64,000 nt of DNA from Deltaproteobacteria bacterium. GTDB lineage: Bacteria; Myxococcota_A; Polyangia; Polyangiales; Polyangiaceae. Shown one piece after another: positions 58,940-64,000 of this stretch (within the stretch, counting starts at the first letter, position 1; each line of letters begins with the position of its first letter). The position numbers and the translations under genes were made by a program. The notes under the pieces are model-generated. The model made no database searches, was not told the origin of the DNA, and saw only the letters and a list, made by a program, of their open reading frames with translations. The stretch is taken from the NCBI GenBank assembly GCA_003235365.1, contig QJWJ01000049.1:44507-108506 (forward strand), given 5' to 3'.

Positions 58940-59953
58940 ATGGCGCCGACGAGTACGGAAATCGAGGGAACTTCCCACGCTGCTTCACTCGCCCGCTCGG
59001 CGAGAGAAAAGCTCGCAAGCGCTCTCGCAGAGCTCCAGGCCGAAGGCGTTCCGCCCGATCTCGTCGACAACGCGGCGGGCGTCGCGCGAGCGATGGGTCT
59101 GCTGCTGCAATACGAGAAGTCCGGAAAGCCCAACCTGACGGAAGCGGCGCTCGGGGCCGTGCGCGAAGCCCTGGGCACGTTGCAGGGCCTGCCGACGAAA
59201 CACAACGCGGTCGAGCGAGCGACAGGCCTCGTCGCAGCGTCCCTCGGCCTGATCCATTCGGTGGGAGAGCTCGCGCAACTGCACGGCGAGGCAGCCACGT
59301 CGTCCAGGCGCCCGGAAACGCCCGCGCCCGCGAATTCCAAACGCTCTCCCGACGACACGGACACCGTTCGCTTGGGACGTCGAGCGCGCGCGGCAGCAGA
59401 GGCAGCACGGGTCGCGCCTGTCGAGCCTCCAGCGTGGTTGCGAGACGACGCGCCCGCGAACGACCAGCACGTCAAACCAAAGCCCGACAAACGCCCGCAG
59501 AACAAGAAAGAGAAGGCCGCCAAGCGCAAGCGGGGTTCAGCGGAGCCCAAACCCCAGGCGGAGGGGTCTCGACAGGGCGGCAATTCCGCAGCAAAGCGAA
59601 AGAAAGGCGACGGGAACGACGTCGTGGAAGCCGCCCTCGGTGCACATAGCGCGACCAATTTCTATCGAGGGTTGAGCGGCGGGGACGTCATCGAGTCGGG
59701 AGGATTGTTCATCGCCACCTACGAGGTGAGGAAGATCGGCGACGATATCTCCTTGATCGTGAGCTTGCCCGGCGGCTACGAGTTTCACGCACGAGGCACG
59801 GTGCGTTGGAGCCGGGACATCCCGCGCTCCGCATCGATGAACCCCGACGCACCACCGGGCTTCGGTGTGAAGTTCACCGAGATCCCCGAGGCGGCGCGGC
59901 AACTGGTGGAACGCTACGTGCGCAATCGCGACCCGCTCCTCCACGACGACTGA
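58940..59953 (+). CDS. PilZ-like domain protein with helical N-terminus and basic linker
   Basis: A 337-residue protein without a signal peptide. Residues ~15-120 are helical (AREKLASALAELQAEGVPPD, YEKSGKPNLTEAALGAVREA, VAASLGLIHSVGELAQLHGE). Residues ~125-220 are a disordered, Lys/Arg/Pro-rich linker (KPDKRPQNKKEKAAKRKRG). Residues ~225-330 are a PilZ-type beta-barrel of the myxobacterial paralogous group: TNFYRGLSGGDVIESGGLFI, DDISLIVSLPGGYEFHARGT, VRWSRDIP and GFGVKFTEIPEA. The N-terminal R-x3-R switch needed for c-di-GMP binding is not present, and D/N-x-S-x-x-G reads DVIESGG, so ligand binding is doubtful. The ATG at 58940 is the first in frame that gives this N-terminus. Confidence 0.82.
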   Translation: MAPTSTEIEGTSHAASLARSAREKLASALAELQAEGVPPDLVDNAAGVARAMGLLLQYEKSGKPNLTEAALGAVREALGTLQGLPTKHNAVERATGLVAASLGLIHSVGELAQLHGEAATSSRRPETPAPANSKRSPDDTDTVRLGRRARAAAEAARVAPVEPPAWLRDDAPANDQHVKPKPDKRPQNKKEKAAKRKRGSAEPKPQAEGSRQGGNSAAKRKKGDGNDVVEAALGAHSATNFYRGLSGGDVIESGGLFIATYEVRKIGDDISLIVSLPGGYEFHARGTVRWSRDIPRSASMNPDAPPGFGVKFTEIPEAARQLVERYVRNRDPLLHDD

Positions 59954-59964
59954 GCTTTGGGAAC

Positions 59965-59983
59965 CGCACGCCGCGGCCGTGCG
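59965..59983. terminator. Possible hairpin after PilZ gene
   Basis: CGCACG (59965-59970) and CGTGCG (59978-59983) are reverse complements with a 7-base CCGCGGC loop, starting 11 bases after the PilZ stop. The stem is short and no T-run follows, so this is a weak call. Confidence 0.35.
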
Positions 59984-60027
59984 CGCCAATGTTGGCCCAC
60001 GCGGCTCGCTCCTGATACCCGCCGATC

Positions 60028-60546
60028 ATGGGCTTCGAGCGTCTGGCAAGACCACTGTCGATTTGCGTGGCGGCTGTTTCTTTGAGTGTCGCGTGCATGG
60101 GACAGGTCAGCCCCTCGCAGCGCCTGATGGACGCCGCCTCGGAGATGAACTTGGCCGCCCGCTTCGGCCGCATGGACGTCGCGGCCGAGCACACCACCGA
60201 CAACTCGCGTCCAACGTTTCTAGAACGCCGCCAGGGTTGGGGTAACGACATCCGCGTGCTCGACGTGAACCTGGCCAGCCTGGTGCTCACCGACGAAGAA
60301 CACGCCGAAGTCGTCGTTCAGTACGCCTGGACACGCATGAGTGAAGGCGTGTTGCACAACACCTCGACGAAGCAATTCTGGGAGAATCCCAAACGCAGCG
60401 GGTGGCGGCTCACCCGCGAACAACGCGCTGGTGGCGACAATGGCTTGTTCGGAGAACAGAGCGTCGACCACTTCGTCGCTCCTCGAGCTGATGCCCATTT
60501 CCAAACCAAGTCGCTCGGCTCGACCACTGTCGTCGAATCCGACTGA
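60028..60546 (+). CDS. Lipoprotein of unknown function
   Basis: A 172-residue predicted lipoprotein: MGFERLARPLSICVAAVSLSVACM gives a signal peptide with lipobox VACM (Cys near 23). The mature part begins QVSPSQRLMDAASEMNLAAR and contains a beta-rich domain (DIRVLDVNLASLVLTDEEHA, EVVVQYAWTRMSEGVLHNTS, WRLTREQRAGGDNGLFGE). The pattern of ~140 residues with W-x-R/W-R-L near the end resembles small myxobacterial outer-membrane lipoproteins with a cystatin-like or NTF2-like look; I cannot name a family. The start is ATG at 60028, 74 bases after the PilZ gene on the same strand, so co-transcription is possible. A hairpin lies after the stop. Confidence 0.75.
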   Translation: MGFERLARPLSICVAAVSLSVACMGQVSPSQRLMDAASEMNLAARFGRMDVAAEHTTDNSRPTFLERRQGWGNDIRVLDVNLASLVLTDEEHAEVVVQYAWTRMSEGVLHNTSTKQFWENPKRSGWRLTREQRAGGDNGLFGEQSVDHFVAPRADAHFQTKSLGSTTVVESD

Positions 60547-60567
60547 TTCACCCCGCCCCCACAAAAC

Positions 60568-60599
60568 GAACCGCCCCCGGCACGGCGTGTCGGGGGTTC
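60568..60599. terminator. GC-rich hairpin between convergent genes
   Basis: GAACCGCCCCCGGCAC and GTGTCGGGGGTTC pair with one bulge and a short GGC loop, 21 bases after the lipoprotein stop and 39 bases before the end of the small basic-protein gene on the other strand. It probably terminates both. Confidence 0.65.
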
Positions 60600-60638
60600 A
60601 TCCGCGGCTCGTTCAGTCTGCGCTGCGCAGAGCGCAAC

Positions 60639-60758
60639 TCACTTCTTGCCGCGTTCGGCTCGAACCTGTTCAGCCTTGCGCTCAGCGCGCTCCTTCTTCT
60701 TGGCCTGTGCGCGACGACGACGCATCTTGGGACCTCGGCGACTATCAAAACGACCCAT
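60639..60758 (-). CDS. 39-residue strongly basic small protein
   Basis: A short gene encoding MGRFDSRRGPKMRRRRAQAK followed by a Lys/Glu/Arg helix ending RAERGKK. Nineteen of the 39 residues are Arg or Lys. The ATG at 60758 is preceded by GAGGAG (GAGGAGCAACC before the ATG), one of the best ribosome-binding sites in the window, and a clean TGA ends the frame. The composition suggests binding to nucleic acid, perhaps the ribosome or RNA, and a continuous helix for most of its length. I recognise no named family. It is convergent with the lipoprotein gene across a hairpin, and nothing else overlaps it. Confidence 0.72.
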   Translation of the reverse strand: MGRFDSRRGPKMRRRRAQAKKKERAERKAEQVRAERGKK

Positions 60759-61059
60759 GGTTGCTCCTCATTGTTGTCGGTTGACCCCGCCAGCAATGCG
60801 GCGAAGGGGGGTGGCTCTTACCAAAGCCGGCTGCGCCCGCCAAGGATCGATGCAAAAAGGCTTCCTTCGACGTCCCCTGACGATGCAGGCGCCCAGTGGA
60901 CGGCGTCCCGCAACGACAGGAGCGCGCGCTCGCGAGACACGGCGATTCTGGGCCGTCACGCGTTTTCAGCCGCCCAGCGGTTCGAGCCCGCTGAGCGATC
61001 CGCCGCTCAGAGATTTGCCCGCTCCGGAGACGAACCACTCAGAAGTGGCCACTCGGAGA
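60759..61059 (-). other. Intergenic region between two small minus-strand genes
   Basis: 301 bases with no supported reading frame. It must contain the promoter of the 39-codon gene; the sequence just upstream of it is ordinary GC-rich DNA. No repeats or RNA structures were recognised. Confidence 0.45.
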
Positions 61060-61311
61060 CTAACCACTCAGCGCGTCGTCCAGATCCGTCTCGCGATCGC
61101 GCACTTCCAGACGGTAACGACTGTTGGCCGTTTCGACGTAAAACACGTCTCGCTCGGCCACGCGCATCACACGTTTGACGGGTGTGGTGACGTATTCATG
61201 CATCCCGTCGGAGAACTCGATGACGATAACCGAGCCTTTGCGGGGAGCTCTAATCAACTTTCCAGCGACCGCGCGGGATCCGCGACCCAGCTTCCGGAGG
61301 ACGACCTGCAC
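61060..61311 (-). CDS. Conserved-looking small hypothetical protein
   Basis: An 83-residue protein with a basic N-terminus (VLRKLGRGSRAVAGKLIRAP) followed by a beta-rich core (GSVIVIEFSDGMHEYVTTPV, KRVMRVAERDVFYVETANSR, YRLEVRDRE). The core looks like a small SH3-like or Tudor-like barrel. Codon use and amino-acid composition are like neighbouring genes. The start is GTG at 61311 with GAG-like purines further upstream; no shorter ATG start exists. No family can be named. It is on the same strand as the 39-codon gene (301 bases downstream) and as the penicillin-binding protein gene upstream. Confidence 0.55.
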   Translation of the reverse strand: MQVVLRKLGRGSRAVAGKLIRAPRKGSVIVIEFSDGMHEYVTTPVKRVMRVAERDVFYVETANSRYRLEVRDRETDLDDALSG

Positions 61312-61507
61312 CGAGTGACAATAGCAACGGCAAACCGTATTTGCATCTAGTTCCTCGACCGCAAAACCGACCGGGATTGCAAAGTCTACGTAATCGTGGA
61401 GTTTCAGCGGTTACACCACGGCGTGCCAAAGATGCGGGTTAGCCTCTGGTTCGGCCGCTCGGAGGCGTTTCTGGGAAACCGCGCGCGCAATCGTTGCTCA
61501 CCCGTTC

Positions 61508-61532
61508 AGCGCTCGCAGACGCGAGTAGCGCT
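61508..61532 (-). terminator. Candidate hairpin after the penicillin-binding protein gene
   Basis: CTCGC-AGAC-GCGAG (61512-61525) is flanked by AGCG (61508-61511) and CGCT (61529-61532) with a 3-base bulge, starting 35 bases after the stop of the gene on the minus strand. No T-run is present. Confidence 0.4.
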
Positions 61533-61566
61533 CGCACCGACGCGACACGCCGGCAGGGCTGCAGCC

Positions 61567-62808
61567 TCAGGGACGAGTGACGCCCTTGCGACCCTGTCCG
61601 GCGAAGTAAGCGCGCAGCACGTCGCGAGCCAGATCGGGACCTTTGATCCGCCACAGTGGCGTGTTGACGACCAGCGCCGCGATGGCGACTTCCGGAGCGT
61701 CGGCTGGAGCGAATCCGACGAACCAAGTGTAGTGGCGATTCTCTTTGTGACGGGTGAGCGTTCCTGTTTTGCCAGCAACGGTGATCTCCGGCAAGAACGG
61801 TCGGCCGCGGCGATCGAAGAACGCCTTGCGCGCAGAACCTGCAATGGTGGTTTGCACCATCATCCGCGTCAGCTCCGTTGCCGTCGTGGTTTGAATCGCG
61901 CGACGCAGGACTTTGGGCTCGCTCGGCAAACGGTATTCGGACTGCCCGTCCGCGTCGATGATCTCTGCGACGATCCGCGGTTGTAGCGTGACGCCCCCGT
62001 TGGCCACCGTCTGAACCAGCTGCGCGCCGCCCAGCGGCGACAGACTGGAGTGCCAGAAACCGGCGGCGGCGCGAGCGAATTCCACGCGGTCACCGTCGGG
62101 CAGCGCGATTCGCGAAGGTTCGTTGACGGCCTCGAAGGGCACCGGCACCCCGAACCCCAAGGCGCCACCCATGCTCGTGAGCTGCTCGACGCTCAAGTTC
62201 TTCTTCGCGAGCTTCGCCATGACCACGTTGAGGCTGCGCCCCATCGCGGTAGCCAACGAGGCACACCACTTGTCGGCAGCGGGGTTGTCCTCGAGTTCGC
62301 CGCGACTGATGTTGCTCTTTCCGCCGTGGTAGCATTCCTCGGTTTCCGCTCCGAGCCCTGCCATTTCCACGAGTGCCGCGCCGGTGACGACTTTGAACAC
62401 GCTCGCAGCGGGCGCTTCTGCACGCGCGTTGAAGTCGAACTTCGGCCCTTTGTTGACGTAGCTCGCGTACACCAGCGTCTTGGCGCTGTTGACGTCGAGC
62501 AACACCACACCCGCTTCGGGCAAGCGGTAGCGTTTCATGATCGACTCGGCAGTGCGCTGCAGCTCCGGGTCCAAGGTCAACACTGCAGTACGCCCCCCGG
62601 ACAACGCCGTGGTCACGCGACGGGGGTGCAACTCCAGCATCGTCAGATCGAGGCCTTCGAAGCGGTCGACCGGCTCTGGCGGGGGCTCGACTCGATTCAA
62701 GCTCAAACCGAGGTCCGTGGGTCCAAATTGTCCGCCCACGACAGGGGCCAAAGCGCCGGTGATCCCAAGCGCCAGGCCTATGCCAATCCATTTCGCCAGA
62801 CCGCGCAT
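61567..62808 (-). CDS. Penicillin-binding transpeptidase, single transmembrane anchor
   Basis: A 413-residue penicillin-binding protein. An N-terminal helix (IGIGLALGITGALAPVVGG) is followed by a short spacer and a transpeptidase domain: SxxK in ASVFKVV (Ser136, Lys139), SxN in RSLNVVMA (Ser192), and KTG in VAGKTGTL (347-349), with the C-terminal NTPLWRIKGPDLARDVLRAYF typical of the family. No glycosyltransferase domain is present. The length is shorter than PBP2 or FtsI (600 or more) and the N-terminal pedestal domain is missing, resembling the small PBP-like transpeptidases of some myxobacteria. It cross-links peptidoglycan. The ATG at 62808 has GGGG upstream. It is divergent from the PhoH gene. 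Confidence 0.9.
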   Translation of the reverse strand: MRGLAKWIGIGLALGITGALAPVVGGQFGPTDLGLSLNRVEPPPEPVDRFEGLDLTMLELHPRRVTTALSGGRTAVLTLDPELQRTAESIMKRYRLPEAGVVLLDVNSAKTLVYASYVNKGPKFDFNARAEAPAASVFKVVTGAALVEMAGLGAETEECYHGGKSNISRGELEDNPAADKWCASLATAMGRSLNVVMAKLAKKNLSVEQLTSMGGALGFGVPVPFEAVNEPSRIALPDGDRVEFARAAAGFWHSSLSPLGGAQLVQTVANGGVTLQPRIVAEIIDADGQSEYRLPSEPKVLRRAIQTTTATELTRMMVQTTIAGSARKAFFDRRGRPFLPEITVAGKTGTLTRHKENRHYTWFVGFAPADAPEVAIAALVVNTPLWRIKGPDLARDVLRAYFAGQGRKGVTRP

Positions 62809-62864
62809 CGCCCCGCTAAGCCACGTTCACGCTGGATTGGCCAAGAAACCGACGAGCTTGGGGG

Positions 62865-63986
62865 ATGCCTCGCCCCACGGTGGGGGCTATACTCACCCAA
62901 TCCCCTGAAGGAGCGTGCCAGCTGGTTTCCCCCCAAGCGCCGTACAGCGCCAACATCGAAGTCGACAACCCCAAGGCCCTGATGGCGATCAGCGGGCCTC
63001 ACAGCCAGTTGCTCGAGGAGATCGCCAAGTCCAGCGGCGCCAGCGTCAACATCCGGGGCAACACGATCCTGCTCGCTGGAGACGAAAGCGACGTCAGCGT
63101 CGCGGGCCGCTTCCTGACCGACGCCATTCGTCTGTTCAGCAACGGCGTGGTGCTGGGCAGGCACGACGTGGCGCGGTCGGTGCGCAGCCTGCGAGAGGAT
63201 CCAGACATCACACTGACGGCGCTGCTCGACGAAACCATCGTCGTTTCGGGTCGGCACAAACCCATCGTGCCCAAAAGCGCCGTGCAGCGCGCGTACATCA
63301 AACAGATGCGCGAGCACGATCTGACCTTTGGCATCGGTCCTGCCGGAACAGGCAAGACGTACCTCGCCATGGCGATGGCGGCCAAGGCGCTGGTGCAACG
63401 GCAGGTCAAACGCATCATCTTGACGCGTCCCGCGGTCGAAGCGGGTGAGCGTCTGGGCTTTCTTCCCGGCGACCTGATCGAGAAGGTCAACCCGTATCTG
63501 CGTCCGCTGTACGACGCGCTCCACGACATGCTCGATTTCGAGAAGGTCGAGCAGATGATGTCGCGCGGTCAGATTGAAGTGGCACCGCTCGCGTTCATGC
63601 GCGGGCGCACGTTGAACGACGCGTTCGTGATCCTCGATGAGGCCCAAAACGCGACGAGTGAACAGATGCGCATGTTTCTGACGCGCCTTGGTTTTCAATC
63701 CAAGGCGGTGATCACGGGCGACGTCACCCAGACGGATCTGCCGCGCGGTTCGATGAGCGGCTTGGCCGAAGCCGTCGGCCTGCTGGGCGACGTCGAAGGG
63801 ATCGCGGTGTGTCATTTCAGTGAAGCAGACGTGGTGCGGCATCCATTGGTCCAGCGCATCGTCGTCGCCTACGAACGCAAAGACCGAGTGCAGGCCGAAC
63901 GAAGCAAACGGCAATCGGGTCGCGCTGGGCGACCGGGCCGTGCAGCAGAGCCGGAACGACCTTTGGACACCGACGACGAAACCTGA
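62865..63986 (+). CDS. phoH: PhoH family ATPase (PhoH-like/YbeZ)
   Basis: Up to 373 residues. An N-terminal KH-like domain (NIEVDNPKALMAISGPHSQL, SGASVNIRGNTILLAG) is followed by a P-loop NTPase: GPAGTGKTYLAMAMAAKAL (Walker A), ILTRPAVEAGERLGFLPGDL, EVAPLAFMRGRTLNDAFVIL with DEAQNAT (Walker B), FQSKAVITGDVTQTDLPRGS, and a basic C-terminal tail (KRQSGRAGRPGRAAEPE). PhoH/YbeZ is an RNA-binding ATPase linked to ribosome maturation (YbeY) and RNA decay. The ATG at 62865 has no ribosome-binding site; a well-placed GAAGGAG (62907-62913) eight bases before an in-frame CTG at 62922 suggests that CTG may be the real start. YbeY is expected off the right edge. Confidence 0.92.
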   Translation: MPRPTVGAILTQSPEGACQLVSPQAPYSANIEVDNPKALMAISGPHSQLLEEIAKSSGASVNIRGNTILLAGDESDVSVAGRFLTDAIRLFSNGVVLGRHDVARSVRSLREDPDITLTALLDETIVVSGRHKPIVPKSAVQRAYIKQMREHDLTFGIGPAGTGKTYLAMAMAAKALVQRQVKRIILTRPAVEAGERLGFLPGDLIEKVNPYLRPLYDALHDMLDFEKVEQMMSRGQIEVAPLAFMRGRTLNDAFVILDEAQNATSEQMRMFLTRLGFQSKAVITGDVTQTDLPRGSMSGLAEAVGLLGDVEGIAVCHFSEADVVRHPLVQRIVVAYERKDRVQAERSKRQSGRAGRPGRAAEPERPLDTDDET

Positions 63987-64000
63987 GCCCGGCGCCGGTC

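Overview
The window is high-GC DNA, dense with genes on both strands, and looks like the chromosome of a myxobacterium or close relative (Myxococcota, probably the Polyangia side). Signs of this are a zinc-ribbon eukaryote-type Ser/Thr kinase, response regulators fused to EAL or PAS-GGDEF, a myxobacterial-type PilZ protein, many lipoproteins with 'CGG' lipoboxes and acidic or Pro-rich linkers, and a homologue of the Myxococcus MXAN_5187 C-terminal domain. No tRNA, rRNA, CRISPR array, insertion sequence, phage gene or replication origin was recognised. The lineage call rests on gene content only.

Layout, left to right. 1-3.9 kb: the end of pntB, then a minus-strand operon of a cyclic-nucleotide-binding-domain protein, a metallo-beta-lactamase-fold hydrolase and a Crp-type regulator. 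4.3-9 kb: ppnP, a von Willebrand A lipoprotein and two ABC permeases with no ATPase beside them. 9-12.2 kb: a DTW-domain tRNA-modification protein with an extra C-terminal domain and a receiver-EAL protein. 12.2-19.1 kb: a long leader and a large envelope protein, an SMP-30 lipoprotein and a Cys-rich repeat lipoprotein. 19.4-25.7 kb: SixA, a coiled-coil protein, receiver-PAS-GGDEF, an outer-membrane-like protein and tadA. 25.7-36.3 kb: an AsmA-like/GT51 fusion, an AraC regulator, gshA, a histidine kinase, a chemoreceptor and an anchored transglutaminase.

36.7-42.4 kb: a translationally coupled operon of a UDP-sugar pyrophosphorylase-type enzyme, an SppA protease fused to an outer-membrane-like domain and an ABC ATPase that has lost its catalytic motifs, then proB. 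42.5-53.9 kb: a trypsin-like lipoprotein, a signal-peptidase-like protein missing its lysine, a double-FHA protein, pcnB, coaX, paired paralogous lipoproteins, smaller unknown proteins and the zinc-ribbon kinase. 54-58.5 kb: ftsE-ftsX-envC-like, followed by two small disordered/helical proteins and a lipoprotein leading into the kinase. 59-64 kb: a PilZ protein, a lipoprotein, a 39-codon basic protein, a penicillin-binding protein and phoH.

Functionally the window centres on cell-envelope growth (FtsEX-EnvC, GT51, transpeptidase, UDP-sugar enzyme, SppA) and signalling (cNMP, c-di-GMP, Ser/Thr phosphorylation and FHA, His kinase, chemoreceptor), with housekeeping genes (tadA, gshA, proB, coaX, pcnB, phoH) in between. 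Several convergent gene pairs are separated by strong hairpins without a T-run. The features most likely to be new are the UDPGP/SppA-fusion/pseudo-ATPase operon, the lysine-less signal-peptidase homologue, the DTW/degenerate-nuclease fusion and the cNMP/MBL operon.
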